From a virus, in the IMG/VR virus record IMGVR_UViG_3300048102_000077, positions 1 through 22,345 of that record: DNA of 22,345 nucleotides; one strand, given 5' to 3'. Under the pieces are notes generated by a model. The model saw only the letters and a program-made list of their open reading frames with translations, was not told where the DNA came from and made no database searches. This document shows, one piece after another, positions 6,906 to 16,807 of this stretch; position 1 is the first letter of the stretch, and the number at the start of each line of letters is the position of its first letter. Both the position numbers and the translations under genes were made by a program.

Positions 6906-6934
6906 GAGGGGATGGCTTTGGCTGTCCCCTCTTT
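6906..6934 (+). terminator. Hairpin terminator after the major capsid gene
   Basis: GAGGGGA (6906-6912) pairs perfectly with TCCCCTC (6925-6931). The stem continues inward through T-G, G-T, G-C and C-G pairs to a TTTG loop, giving 11 pairs, followed by a short TTT. The T-run is short, so termination may be partial. T7 has its late terminator T-phi at the same place, directly after gene 10. Confidence 0.8.
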
Positions 6935-6946
6935 ACTGAGGAAATT

Positions 6947-7549
6947 ATGGCAACACAAATAACACCAACTACCGAGTTACAAGCTATCAACACTATGCTC
7001 TCTGCTATTGGAGAAGCACCTGTTAACTCAATTAGCGGCGTAACAAACGTAGATGTATCTGTCGCTATAAATATCTTAGATGAAACTAGCCTTTCTGTAC
7101 AAAGTGAAGGCTGGAACTTTAACACAGAATACAATGTAACTTACTCAATAGATGATGATAGTAAGATTCCATTACCTTCCAACTGCGTCCAAGCTGACGC
7201 TCATGCAACACACAGATATCAAAACGTAGTAATACGTGATGGTAAACTGTATGACCTAGATAACCACACAGACGTCTTTACAATCGTCCCACCATTAGAT
7301 GTTGTATTAGTACAACAATTTGAACAACTACCTGAATACGCTAGACGCTATATTACAGTTAAAGCAGCTAGACGTTTTGCAGCTAGATTCATAGGTGACG
7401 CTGGTTTATCTGAGCTAATGAGCATAGATGAACAGGAAGCTTATAATAACTTTAAGCAGTCTGATTCTAGAAGTGAAGATGTAAACATACTAGAAGGTGA
7501 TGCTAATACATATTCAATAATCAATAGAACACCTAGAAGGACTTATTAA
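6947..7549 (+). CDS. Tail tubular protein A (T7 gp11-like adaptor)
   Basis: Adaptor ring joining portal to tail nozzle. The 200 residues are close to T7 gp11 (196 aa). The N-terminal TTELQAINTMLSAIGEAPVN followed by NVDVSVAINILDETSLSVQSEGWNFNTE is the hallmark of this family, and the middle QLPEYARRYITVKAARRFAARFIG also matches. GAGG lies six bases before ATG 6947, and the gene begins just after the capsid terminator. Its stop overlaps the start of tail tubular protein B (TAATG), the same pairing as T7 genes 11 and 12. Confidence 0.96.
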   Translation: MATQITPTTELQAINTMLSAIGEAPVNSISGVTNVDVSVAINILDETSLSVQSEGWNFNTEYNVTYSIDDDSKIPLPSNCVQADAHATHRYQNVVIRDGKLYDLDNHTDVFTIVPPLDVVLVQQFEQLPEYARRYITVKAARRFAARFIGDAGLSELMSIDEQEAYNNFKQSDSRSEDVNILEGDANTYSIINRTPRRTY

Positions 7550-10035
7550 TGGCAGTAGTTTCTCAGTCGATACCTAACTTTCTGAATGGTATAAGCCAAC
7601 AAACACCTACCCAACGTGGTATTAATCAAGGTGAAGAACAGATTAATTGTCAAAACAATATAATCAAAGGCTTAGGCAAACGCCCACCATCAGAATATAT
7701 AGCTACACTAGATGCTACAAATGTGTTTCCTAACACTACAAAGATATGGAGCATACAAAGAGACGAGAACAATAAGTACATTGTTGCGTTTTACAATGGT
7801 GGTGTAAGAGTCTTTGACTTACAAGGTAATGAGAAGACTGTAAGTTACCCTGACGGAACATCTTATCTTACAACTACAAATCCTAAGAATGACCTTAAGA
7901 TGGTTAACATTGCTGACTATACTTTTGTATCTAACAAATCTATAACACCAGCACAAAGTGGCACAACTACAGCAGCTAAAGTAGAATACTTTTATGTAGT
8001 GTTTAAGGTAACTAACTTTGGTAGAGAGTATGCAATACATCTTACTCACCCTGACTTACCTTATGGTATTCATGCAATTATACAAATGCCTGATGGTAGT
8101 GACGCTAACCATGACACACAGTTTAGAGATACAGCAAAGCTTATAGATATCTTTAGATATGGCACAAGCAGTACTTATTGGGACGCTTCTTCTAGTATAG
8201 GGTTTAAATTAACTAGAGCAGACACAGGGGCAACACTCACTACAACACAAGGCTTAAGTAGTTATTCAGCTGTCACAGCAGAGTTTACATTTACAGAACA
8301 CCAGTCTGCACTACGTGGTTATGTAGTAGACCAAAACGCTAACTATACAGTAGAGACACATGATGGTGCTGGTAACAGTGAACTGTATGCAGTTAAAGAT
8401 GAGATACAAGATTTTACTAAGTTACCTTATTATGCAAAGTTAGATGATAAGATTAAAGTAACAGGGGATGCTGGTGATACTACATCAGATTACTATGTTA
8501 ACTATGTAGGCAATGGTGTATGGGAAGAATGTATAGCACCTGACACAAGTACAGGGCTAGATAACTCTACAATGCCACATGCTCTTATTAATAATAATGA
8601 TGGTACATTTACTTTTGCACAGCAGACTTACACAGACAGGGACGCTGGGGATGATGTCACAAACCCTGACCCTACATTTGTAGGACAGAAAATACAGAAC
8701 CTTACATTCTATAAAAATAGACTAGGTATATTAGCTGGAGAGAATTTAATATTATCAGGTAATGCTGATTACTTTAACTTCTTTGGAACAACAGTAACAC
8801 AGGTATTAGATACAGATGTTATAGATGTTGCAGCTTCAGGTACAACTGTAAACGTATTAAGAAATTCAATATCATTCAACGAGACCTTACTGTTATTCTC
8901 CGACACATCACAGTATAAACTCGCTTCAGCAGCTGAGACAATTACCCCGACCTCAGCTGTGTTGAATGAAGTATCAACATTCTCACACAATGCTGATGTA
9001 ACACCTGTATCTTCAGGTAGATATGCTTACTTCTCACAAGTACGTAATGCAAACACAGCAGTAAGAGAATATTATTCAGACAATGATACATTAACTAATG
9101 ACGGTTTAGATGTTACTGTTGCGGTACAAACTTTGATACCTGACAACGCTTATTCAATATTAAGTAACACAACAGAAGATTCTTTGATAGTGCTGTGTTC
9201 AGATACAGCTGACACTCAGACAGCACCATACACTACAGGAACAGCTGTATCACCTACCAATGCCAACACAATGTATATGTACAAATACTTTTTTGATAGA
9301 GGTGAGAAAGTACAAACAGCGTGGTCTAAATGGCAACTAGACAATGTTAAAATAATAGGTGGGATGATAGACCGTAGTTTTGTATATTTATTTGTAGCTG
9401 AAGGAACAGACACAAAGTTACTACGTATTGACTTACAAGATTTAGCAGACTCAACCATAGGTCATAATGTATATCTAGACCTTAAGAAATCTGTAACTGG
9501 AACTTATGATTCAGGTACTGACCTTACTACATTCACTAGCCCATATGGAGCTAAGACAGGATTACTAGCTGTGAACGCTAGCACAGGAGCTGATTACACA
9601 GCAACAAATACAACAGGTTCAACATATACAATAGAAGGAGACCACACCAGTTTAATTATAGGTCTGCCTTATGAATCTAAATATACACTGTCACCACAGT
9701 ACGTAAGAGAATCTTCAGGACAAGGGGCTATAGCTGTCACTTCAGGTAGATACCAAGTGCGTACTATATCGTTTGACTATGAAGACAGTGGGTTTTTTAA
9801 AGTAGAAGTAACACCTGAGAATAGAGATACATATACCACATTTATGAATGGTTACATTATTGGTTTAACAGGAGCAGTAGATAACCCAGCGATTTCGTCA
9901 GGTACTATTATTGTCCCTGTACAAAGTAGAAATACATTATTTACATTAGATATAAAGAGTAGCTCACACTTACCTATGTTTATTCCTAGTGCTGAAGTGG
10001 AAGGTTACTACCACAGACGTTCTAGGAGAATATAA
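7549..10035 (+). CDS. Tail tubular protein B (T7 gp12-like nozzle)
   Basis: Hexameric tail nozzle protein that closes the tail and contacts the fibres. It has 828 residues (T7 gp12: 794). The start SIPNFLNGISQQTPTQRGINQGEEQINCQNN is the conserved N-terminus of this family, continuing into GLGKRPPSEYIATL. Further matches include KIQNLTFYKNRLGILAGENLILSGNADYFNFF (about residues 382-413) and FNETLLLFSDTSQYKL (about 443-458), both beta-propeller elements typical of gp12. ATG 7549 overlaps the gp11-like stop and is preceded by AGAAGGA. Its stop touches the ATG of the next gene. Confidence 0.97.
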   Translation: MAVVSQSIPNFLNGISQQTPTQRGINQGEEQINCQNNIIKGLGKRPPSEYIATLDATNVFPNTTKIWSIQRDENNKYIVAFYNGGVRVFDLQGNEKTVSYPDGTSYLTTTNPKNDLKMVNIADYTFVSNKSITPAQSGTTTAAKVEYFYVVFKVTNFGREYAIHLTHPDLPYGIHAIIQMPDGSDANHDTQFRDTAKLIDIFRYGTSSTYWDASSSIGFKLTRADTGATLTTTQGLSSYSAVTAEFTFTEHQSALRGYVVDQNANYTVETHDGAGNSELYAVKDEIQDFTKLPYYAKLDDKIKVTGDAGDTTSDYYVNYVGNGVWEECIAPDTSTGLDNSTMPHALINNNDGTFTFAQQTYTDRDAGDDVTNPDPTFVGQKIQNLTFYKNRLGILAGENLILSGNADYFNFFGTTVTQVLDTDVIDVAASGTTVNVLRNSISFNETLLLFSDTSQYKLASAAETITPTSAVLNEVSTFSHNADVTPVSSGRYAYFSQVRNANTAVREYYSDNDTLTNDGLDVTVAVQTLIPDNAYSILSNTTEDSLIVLCSDTADTQTAPYTTGTAVSPTNANTMYMYKYFFDRGEKVQTAWSKWQLDNVKIIGGMIDRSFVYLFVAEGTDTKLLRIDLQDLADSTIGHNVYLDLKKSVTGTYDSGTDLTTFTSPYGAKTGLLAVNASTGADYTATNTTGSTYTIEGDHTSLIIGLPYESKYTLSPQYVRESSGQGAIAVTSGRYQVRTISFDYEDSGFFKVEVTPENRDTYTTFMNGYIIGLTGAVDNPAISSGTIIVPVQSRNTLFTLDIKSSSHLPMFIPSAEVEGYYHRRSRRI

Positions 10036-10518
10036 ATGGCACACGTGAGGCGGGCAATATCAGCAGACATAGCTTTTCTTGCACCTAAGATGAGGAAAGC
10101 AGATAGAGATGAAATCAAAGCATCAGATAACATAGGAGCTGCTGAGGCTCTTATGACACCTTTCCAAGAAAAAGGACATAGAACATGGAGTGTCATAGGA
10201 ACAGAAGAAGAATATGTTGTAGGCATGTTTGGTAGTGTACCAACGTTAGACCGTGACTATGGTGTAGCTTGGTTATTATCTAGTGATGAGTTATTTAATT
10301 ACAAGAAAGAATTTATAAAACAGTCACCTGAATGGGTGGCACAAATGGGAAAAGGTTATAAATATTTATTTAACTATGTAGATGTTAGAAATGACAAGTC
10401 TATTAAGTGGCTTAGGTATTTAGGATTTAAAACAATAAGACGAGAGGAGCAATATGGCAAAGGTAAACTGCCATTCTATTTAATGATGAAGGAGATAACA
10501 TATGTGTGGCGTAGCTGA
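10036..10518 (+). CDS. GNAT-fold protein in the T7 gp13 position
   Basis: A 160-residue protein resembling the GNAT acetyltransferase fold, as does T7 gp13 (138 aa), a small protein needed for tail and core assembly. The pattern AISADIAFLAPKMRKADRDEI at the start, the central GMFGSVPTLDRDYGVAWLLSSDEL, and WLRYLGFKTIRREEQYGKGKLPFYLMMK near the end match the family (strand, then the closing helix-turn-strand with LGF). The classical acetyl-CoA loop (Q/R-x-x-G-x-G/A) is not obvious, so it may be structural and not enzymatic. GGAG lies within the end of the previous gene, whose stop directly precedes this ATG. It overlaps the next gene by 17 bases. Confidence 0.8.
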   Translation: MAHVRRAISADIAFLAPKMRKADRDEIKASDNIGAAEALMTPFQEKGHRTWSVIGTEEEYVVGMFGSVPTLDRDYGVAWLLSSDELFNYKKEFIKQSPEWVAQMGKGYKYLFNYVDVRNDKSIKWLRYLGFKTIRREEQYGKGKLPFYLMMKEITYVWRS

Positions 10519-11122
10519 AGCAATGGCAGTAATGTCAGTAATGCAATCTATACAGGGTTATCAAACCCAACGAGCAGCAGCAAAAGCTCAAGAAGAGTCT
10601 AACAGAATAACAGAACAAAATGCTAACATATCTTACCTAAACGATATCCAAAAGATAGAAGGTGAAAAAGTAGAAGCTGCTAGAGAATTTGCTCTAGAAG
10701 ATTTTAAACGTAAGATGGAGTTACGTAAGAAACAATCACAAGCACTTAACTTAGGCTTTGGTAATCCATTTAAGGTAGTACAAGATTTAGCTGGAACAGC
10801 TGACACAGATTACGTAGAACTACAAAATGCTTTCTTATCAGACATGTATAAAGCCAATAATCAATATACACAGGCTTATGCAAACATGAAGAACACCCGT
10901 GCTAAATATCTTAAACCTGTTGTTAAACCTAGTGCATTAGGGCTAGGGTTAGAGATAGCAACAGCGGGAGCTACTTATGCTGGTAATCCAAACGCTATAG
11001 TAAATGCTCAATCATTTACAGCAACAGCAGCAGAAGCTTCAAATAAAGCTATGTATGGAATGGGTGTCAATGCTCAAAGACAGTTAACAGGAAACAAAAC
11101 TCCATATCTTTTAGGAAAATAA
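10502..11122 (+). CDS. Internal virion / ejection protein, T7 gp14-like
   Basis: A 206-residue protein (T7 gp14: 196) expected to form part of the internal core and, on ejection, a pore in the outer membrane. It starts MCGVAEAMAVMSVMQSIQGY, a hydrophobic N-terminus like the MC(W)-start of T7 gp14, followed by a long Gln/Ala/Glu-rich helical region (about residues 20-85, KAQEESNRITEQNANISY and onward) and a small-residue-rich C-terminal region (LGLGLEIATAGATYAG, about 147-162). The site GAAGGAG before ATG 10502 is one of the strongest here. Order after the gp13-like gene and before two large internal proteins supports the call. Confidence 0.85.
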   Translation: MCGVAEAMAVMSVMQSIQGYQTQRAAAKAQEESNRITEQNANISYLNDIQKIEGEKVEAAREFALEDFKRKMELRKKQSQALNLGFGNPFKVVQDLAGTADTDYVELQNAFLSDMYKANNQYTQAYANMKNTRAKYLKPVVKPSALGLGLEIATAGATYAGNPNAIVNAQSFTATAAEASNKAMYGMGVNAQRQLTGNKTPYLLGK

Positions 11123-11125
11123 ACA

Positions 11126-12958
11126 ATGGCATATGAATCTAAAGTAACCAATAAATACTTCGGCACTACATTTGCGGGTGCTGGTAAAGCTAGTGTAGAA
11201 CAAACAGAACTCGGTGGTCTTGTTAATTCATTAAAAAACGTTGCCCCACAAATAGAACAGCTAGGTACACAATACATTAAAACTAAACAAGACGAAGCGG
11301 CTGTAGAGATTAATAAATTAAAAGCACAGGGAATGTCAACTGAAAGTATTAAAAAAGTTATTGATTCAGGTTCTAATGAAATACTAAGTAACATGTATGC
11401 GTCTGCTACTAACAACGTGTGGCTAGGTAAATTAAAAGCAGCTGAGGATATTAACTTGGCTAAACAAAATTTAGCTAACTACAATCCTGATGAACAAACT
11501 ATGGATGAGTTTCTATCTGAGTTTGTACAAACAGATTTTACAAAAGTAGATAAATATTATGCTGGTGGTTACTCTTCTATATTTAATGAACAGAAAGCTA
11601 AGCTATTATCTGTTGACGCTGAAGAAAGATTTAAAGTGGCGTCTCAAAAGAAAACACAAAGCTTAGGTAACTTTATGTTAGCCAATGACGCTACGGATGA
11701 GGAAGGCGTCAGTATCTTTGCTAAACTTCCACAAGATGGAACATACAGCAATAAACAAATAAATGACGCAGCTTTGTTTGCTGCTACTACTTTGTATTCT
11801 ACAGGTAAGACAGTAGACGATTTAGATAGAGCAATAGAGTATCTAAATGCTGACAGAGGTGCTGGTAAGAATGGTCAAAAACTAGGGTCGTTGTTATCAG
11901 CCAATAATAAAGACGCAACAGCCTTAAAAAAGAAAATAGAAGACAGAAGAATGACCTTAGTGCAACAGAATCGTCAACTTAGAAAGTATCAAGAAGAGGA
12001 TGAAGTTACTAACATATTTAAAAAAGCAATGGATATGGAAAACTTAACTGCTGTAGAAATAGACCAACTCAAAGAAGAATTACAAGTATATGGAAACCCA
12101 ACCTATGTAGACAATTTAATTAAAATTGTTAATCAAACACAATCACCTAATTCTGACGCAGCTTCTATAAACCAATTTAGAAGAAGGATAGCAGAAGGTC
12201 AATTTGATAGTCTTGAAGAAATGCTAGAAGCAGTGGACAAAGCTGGTGTTCCTTATAATGATAGCTTTAGAGTGCTACTTAGAGAATCAGAAACACGTAA
12301 GCCTATCTATGAAAGAGATTCTATTTACAAGGCTAAAACAGATGAGATAGTTAAAGCTACATCTGAAGATTTAACTGGTCGAAGAAGTACACTAAAAGCT
12401 AGTGATGTTAGAGATTTTGTAGAAAATGAAATAATAGACTTTTATTCTTCTGAAGAAGGTAGAAATGCAACCCGTGATGAAAAAAGAGCATTTATGAAAG
12501 AAATCAAAGAAAGTGTAATTGACCAGTTTAAGCTTTATGGTCAAACGGAATCACAAAGAAAAACAGATGTTGAAACACGTAGAGAAAAAGCAGAGCGTAA
12601 ACAAAGAGAAGCAGATGAAAGAGAAGCTTTAATTACAAAACTTACAGATAAAGCAACTGGTCTAACTCAAGACTTTGACAACACTGAAGCTATTAGTAAG
12701 AAACCAACATTTACGGATGATGATGATAAATTCTTAACTAGTGACGCTGAAGACCAGCGTACATTTAAACTAGATAAATTGTATCCATACATCAACAACT
12801 TTGTAAAAGATTACTTTGATAATGCTACAAGAGAAGATATGTCTCAATATTGGGAATCGTTAGAACAATCTGGCGTACAAAACTTTTATAATGTTTTAGC
12901 AGATATTCTACAGGTATCATCTGAAGACGTACAAAACGCACTGGGAGATTATAAATAA
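11126..12958 (+). CDS. Internal virion / ejection protein, T7 gp15-like
   Basis: A 610-residue, mostly helical charged protein (T7 gp15: 747) in the slot of the core protein that is ejected to form the periplasmic tunnel with gp16. Visible features are an N-terminal region with FAGAGKASVEQTELGGLVNSL (small-residue rich), long helical stretches, and a highly charged segment near residues 475-510 (TDVETRREKAERKQREADER) likely to form a coiled coil. Direct sequence similarity to gp15 is not obvious to me; the assignment rests on size, composition and exact synteny. TAGGA lies upstream of ATG 11126, and its stop overlaps the next ATG (TAATG). Confidence 0.8.
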   Translation: MAYESKVTNKYFGTTFAGAGKASVEQTELGGLVNSLKNVAPQIEQLGTQYIKTKQDEAAVEINKLKAQGMSTESIKKVIDSGSNEILSNMYASATNNVWLGKLKAAEDINLAKQNLANYNPDEQTMDEFLSEFVQTDFTKVDKYYAGGYSSIFNEQKAKLLSVDAEERFKVASQKKTQSLGNFMLANDATDEEGVSIFAKLPQDGTYSNKQINDAALFAATTLYSTGKTVDDLDRAIEYLNADRGAGKNGQKLGSLLSANNKDATALKKKIEDRRMTLVQQNRQLRKYQEEDEVTNIFKKAMDMENLTAVEIDQLKEELQVYGNPTYVDNLIKIVNQTQSPNSDAASINQFRRRIAEGQFDSLEEMLEAVDKAGVPYNDSFRVLLRESETRKPIYERDSIYKAKTDEIVKATSEDLTGRRSTLKASDVRDFVENEIIDFYSSEEGRNATRDEKRAFMKEIKESVIDQFKLYGQTESQRKTDVETRREKAERKQREADEREALITKLTDKATGLTQDFDNTEAISKKPTFTDDDDKFLTSDAEDQRTFKLDKLYPYINNFVKDYFDNATREDMSQYWESLEQSGVQNFYNVLADILQVSSEDVQNALGDYK

Positions 12959-15900
12959 TGGTAGATTTTACCAACCCTTTTGAAACACAGCAAAAAGAAG
13001 ACGCTAATGACCGCCGAGCAAGAACTAGAAAAGCTAGGCAAGAAAAGTTACAAACAGAAAACTTAAGAAAAGCTGAAACAGAAAAACGTGCTCTAGATGA
13101 AATACAATCAGAAAGATTTATTGAAACAGCTAGAAGTTATTATAACTATAGAGAAGGAACAGAAGAGTACAATGATTATTCTTCAGCTGATATCTTAGAA
13201 AAGTTTTATGAAGACAGAACATGGGGAAACTATAACACCTTTGCTATGGGGGCAGACGTAACTGCTACATCTACCGAAGAAAATGATGATAGATTAAAAC
13301 AGTTTGCATACTTACAACAAACCTTTGAAACATTGCCATCATTTTGGAATGACCCCAATAGGACATTTGGTGAGTGGTTAGTAGACGCTGGGGGAGCAAT
13401 GATAGCTGACCCTATAAATTTAATAGGTGCTGGTGTAGGTGGTATAGCTTCTAAAGAAGCATTTAAACAAGCTTTAAAACAACAGCTTAAAGGTAAGATG
13501 GCTAAAGAGATTACTGATAAGCAAATTAAAGAAGCAGCTAAGCAAGCACAAAAGGAAGCATTAGGTAAAGCAGCTAAGAAAGGAGCAGCTATAGAAGGCA
13601 GTATATCAGCTTTTGCTGGCGGGACACATGACACTTTACTACAAGTCAACGCTATTAACACAGGTGTACAAGACGAGTTTAGTTTTAAACAAATGGGAGT
13701 AGCAGCTGGTGTTAGTAGTGTATTCGGCTCAGCCTTTGGTGCTGGTACATCTGCATTTAGTTTTAAACTAACAAGTAAACAAATGCAAAACACAGCTGTA
13801 AAACAATTAAAAGATTTACATGACTACGGTGTTGACACCACAACAGGTAGAACCTTATTTAAGGACTTAACAGAGGTGAAACAATCACCTATGCTGTATA
13901 AGAACAAACCTAAAAAAGCCAAAGATGACCCATCTTTTAGTAAAATAGAGATGGACACCGACAATCCTACCTTTATCAAAAACCTTAGAGACATACCGCT
14001 AGGAAGGGGAAAACCACCTTATAAAGATTTTAACTATGACAGAATGGATGACCCTAAAAATGCACAACTGTTAGATAGGATTATTCAAGAAACAGCTTTA
14101 GAATTAACATCACCTAAAGTATCACTAAAACAAATGAGAGAAATAGCTGAAGAAATGGGATTAGACCCTGAAGAGGTCTTAAGAAGAGGTGAGGATTTAG
14201 CGTCACAAAAAGATATGTTTGCTGTAGTAATTGCACATAGTAATTTAATACAACGTCAATTATATGAAGTACAAATGTTAAGTAATAGGCTTAACAGACC
14301 TGATTTATCAGCTGCGGACAGAAAACAACTAGTAGAAGAAAGTGTAAAACGATTAGGATTAGTACGTTCATTGTCTAAAAAACAAAAAAAAATTACAGAA
14401 AACCCAGCAAGGGCAACCACAGCTGGACGAGTTACAAGAACAGCAATGGAAGCTGCTGATTTAAAATCAGACCCACAAGACCCTGTAATGAAAAGACTTT
14501 TAGAAGATGACCCTGAAGAGTTTTTAAAACGTATTGCATTATTAGACGACGACAAACAAATAATAATGGCATTAGATAATGTTAAGAATTTTAAAAAGTT
14601 AGATTTAGCAGCTGAGTATGTTAACAATAACCTGTTGTCTTCTCCTGATACTCATATACTAAACATTATGTCAGGTATGACTCAGTACATACACAAACCT
14701 TTTGTAATGGCGTTCAAAGCCGCTAACCTTGCAAAGCATGATAGACAACGTGCACAAGCAGTATTTAGAGAAGCTTACAATACATTAGCTATGCAGTTTG
14801 CGTATACAGGACACGCTTTGTCTAGAGCAAAAGCTGCATTTATACAAGGAAGACCTTTACTAGATAGACAACAATTAAAGGTAGATAGCAACATTAGACA
14901 AGGACAACTACAAAGATGGTTAAACGCTAGTGCAGAACTGATAACAACACCACTAGGTAGAACAGGGGCACTAATGCAAAAGTATTTAGTAGAACCAACC
15001 ACCTATGCTGTAACCACACCACTAAGAACATTAGGAGCTGGAGATGAGTTTCTAAAACAAATGTTATTTAAAGGTAGAATGGCTGCTAATATACATGAAA
15101 TTATTGTAGCTAAACACCCTGAACTAGTGAGTAACAAGTGGAACGCTTTTAAACAAACCAAAGAATATAAAGCTAAATTTAAAGAGTATGAAAAAATATA
15201 CACAGATAGTAAAGGTGAGGCTAAAAAGTTAGAAGACTTTACACCTGAAGAGAAAGCACAACTAAGACCTGAAGATTTAAAAGCATACAACACACCTTTA
15301 CGTTATGCACAAGAGGGTTCATACACACAAGACTATGAGGTAAAAGACGTTATTACAAATGGCTCAGCTCCCGTTAACATTACTAAAGGTATAATGGAAT
15401 TTACTCAGAAATTTCCTTTATTGCGTGTCATAGGTATGCACTTTATTAATACACCGTCTAACTTAATTAGGTGGAACATGCAACACTTACCATTTCTAGG
15501 GCGTTTTCAAATAGAAATGAGACAACTACTAAGGACTAAAGACGGTGGTACTCTTAACTTTGACCCAAGAAAAGATGGGTTAGCTATGACTGACTTATCT
15601 AAAGCAGTCGACCCTGAGGCAGCAGCTGAGGCTATTGGACGCATACAAATGGGTTACGTAATATGGACAGCTGGTATCTATGCGGCTTTGACAGGTAAAG
15701 TTACAGGTGGTGGTGACAGAGATTATAGAGTTAACAAAGAACGTACTAAAGCTACTGGTTGGCAACCATATTCTTATAGAAGAGATGATGGTGGTTACGT
15801 TAGTTTTAATAGATTAGACCCAATGTTTATGCCGTTTGGTATTGCAGCAGATTTGGTAGATTTATATGAAATGCAACAAGCACACAACTCTCAGGTGTTG

Positions 15901-16770
15901 CCTAAAGGCTATGAAGACAAAAGTAATGAAGTAGCATTAACAACGATTGCTACTATTGTTAGAAATTTAACATCTAAGTTTTATACAACAAATATATTAG
16001 ACACAGCTCATTTCTTTTTATCAGACGAAGCAATGCGTATGCAATCAGCTGAAAGAACAGCTGGTTCTATTATGGCTAGAGCAATATACAAAGCTACACC
16101 TTTATCAGGGTTCTTACGTTATAACAATAGAGTATGGGATGACGAAGCAAAAGAATTAACCAGTTTTATGGACAGGATGAAACGTCTAGACCCTACAGGA
16201 GCTGACGGTGTTATGCCTGAAAGAAACATGTTTGGTGAAAAAGTTAAAAGACCTAAAGGATGGTTCTTAGGAATGAAGCTGGTTTCTTCTCCATTTGCAT
16301 GGACTGAATTTGAGAACCCAGCAGTAGCTAATTTCTTTAGAAACAGAGAATTTAACTATACAAGACCGCCTACTAAAGTCCCTTTAACTCAATTAGATTT
16401 AAGAGACCTTAAGAACAAAAACGGACAATCAGCTTATGATTACATGATGGAACAGGTAGGTGAAACTAGGTGGAGATACAAAAAGAAAAAGAATTTAACT
16501 TTAAGACAATATATTGAAGAGTTAATAATGGATAAAAATAGTTACATTTATTCGCTCCCATCACCTGAGTACACATTGTTAAAAGATTATCAACAAAAAG
16601 AAATACTAAAGATAATTGACAGTGCTGAAAATGAAGCATGGGCTAAAACAAGAGAAGCTTTTCCTGAGATAGACGAGACAGTACTTAGAGGTAAACTATT
16701 CGACGCTGAGGGCTTTGTTAAATATAAAGCAGACAGGGAAAAAGTACTACAGAATATCTTAGACTATTAA
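12958..16770 (+). CDS. Large internal virion / ejection protein, T7 gp16-like, without visible transglycosylase domain
   Basis: At 1270 residues this is the largest gene here and close to T7 gp16 (1318 aa), which is ejected to help DNA cross the inner membrane. Expected features are a charged N-terminus (residues 1-60, Arg/Lys/Glu rich), several small-residue hydrophobic segments suitable for membrane contact (about 145-165, GGAMIADPINLIGAGVGG; about 247-268, VAAGVSSVFGSAFGAG; about 898-915, GYVIWTAGIYAALTG), and long helical stretches. T7 gp16 begins with a lytic transglycosylase domain; here I find no Glu-Ser-x-Tyr-type catalytic pattern in the first 150 residues, so the wall-degrading function appears absent or elsewhere. 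It is coupled to the gp15-like gene by TAATG, and a promoter-like motif follows its stop. Confidence 0.85.
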   Translation: MVDFTNPFETQQKEDANDRRARTRKARQEKLQTENLRKAETEKRALDEIQSERFIETARSYYNYREGTEEYNDYSSADILEKFYEDRTWGNYNTFAMGADVTATSTEENDDRLKQFAYLQQTFETLPSFWNDPNRTFGEWLVDAGGAMIADPINLIGAGVGGIASKEAFKQALKQQLKGKMAKEITDKQIKEAAKQAQKEALGKAAKKGAAIEGSISAFAGGTHDTLLQVNAINTGVQDEFSFKQMGVAAGVSSVFGSAFGAGTSAFSFKLTSKQMQNTAVKQLKDLHDYGVDTTTGRTLFKDLTEVKQSPMLYKNKPKKAKDDPSFSKIEMDTDNPTFIKNLRDIPLGRGKPPYKDFNYDRMDDPKNAQLLDRIIQETALELTSPKVSLKQMREIAEEMGLDPEEVLRRGEDLASQKDMFAVVIAHSNLIQRQLYEVQMLSNRLNRPDLSAADRKQLVEESVKRLGLVRSLSKKQKKITENPARATTAGRVTRTAMEAADLKSDPQDPVMKRLLEDDPEEFLKRIALLDDDKQIIMALDNVKNFKKLDLAAEYVNNNLLSSPDTHILNIMSGMTQYIHKPFVMAFKAANLAKHDRQRAQAVFREAYNTLAMQFAYTGHALSRAKAAFIQGRPLLDRQQLKVDSNIRQGQLQRWLNASAELITTPLGRTGALMQKYLVEPTTYAVTTPLRTLGAGDEFLKQMLFKGRMAANIHEIIVAKHPELVSNKWNAFKQTKEYKAKFKEYEKIYTDSKGEAKKLEDFTPEEKAQLRPEDLKAYNTPLRYAQEGSYTQDYEVKDVITNGSAPVNITKGIMEFTQKFPLLRVIGMHFINTPSNLIRWNMQHLPFLGRFQIEMRQLLRTKDGGTLNFDPRKDGLAMTDLSKAVDPEAAAEAIGRIQMGYVIWTAGIYAALTGKVTGGGDRDYRVNKERTKATGWQPYSYRRDDGGYVSFNRLDPMFMPFGIAADLVDLYEMQQAHNSQVLPKGYEDKSNEVALTTIATIVRNLTSKFYTTNILDTAHFFLSDEAMRMQSAERTAGSIMARAIYKATPLSGFLRYNNRVWDDEAKELTSFMDRMKRLDPTGADGVMPERNMFGEKVKRPKGWFLGMKLVSSPFAWTEFENPAVANFFRNREFNYTRPPTKVPLTQLDLRDLKNKNGQSAYDYMMEQVGETRWRYKKKKNLTLRQYIEELIMDKNSYIYSLPSPEYTLLKDYQQKEILKIIDSAENEAWAKTREAFPEIDETVLRGKLFDAEGFVKYKADREKVLQNILDY

Positions 16771-16794
16771 AGTCCCCGTCTTAGAAGAATCAAT
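16767..16794 (+). promoter_or_regulatory. Candidate phage RNA-polymerase promoter, copy B
   Basis: AGTCCCCGTCTTAGAAGAAT lies between the gp16-like and fibre genes and matches the copy after nrdB at 17 of 20 positions, with an identical TTAA just upstream. The possible start is the G at 16784. Unlike copy A it is separated from the ribosome binding site of the next gene (AGAGGAAAC at 16797-16805), so shared ribosome-binding function does not explain the similarity. T7 phi17 lies at the equivalent place. Confidence 0.55.
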
Positions 16795-16807
16795 TTAGAG
16801 GAAACAC

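Noticed and set aside
10036-10518. Active acetyltransferase
   Set aside because: The fold is GNAT-like but no clear acetyl-CoA binding loop is visible, and position matches T7 gp13, a structural protein.
13230-13793. A 187-codon minus-strand frame with many Cys and hydrophobic residues
   Set aside because: It lies entirely inside the gp16-like gene, is opposite its frame, and has no convincing ribosome binding site or family resemblance.
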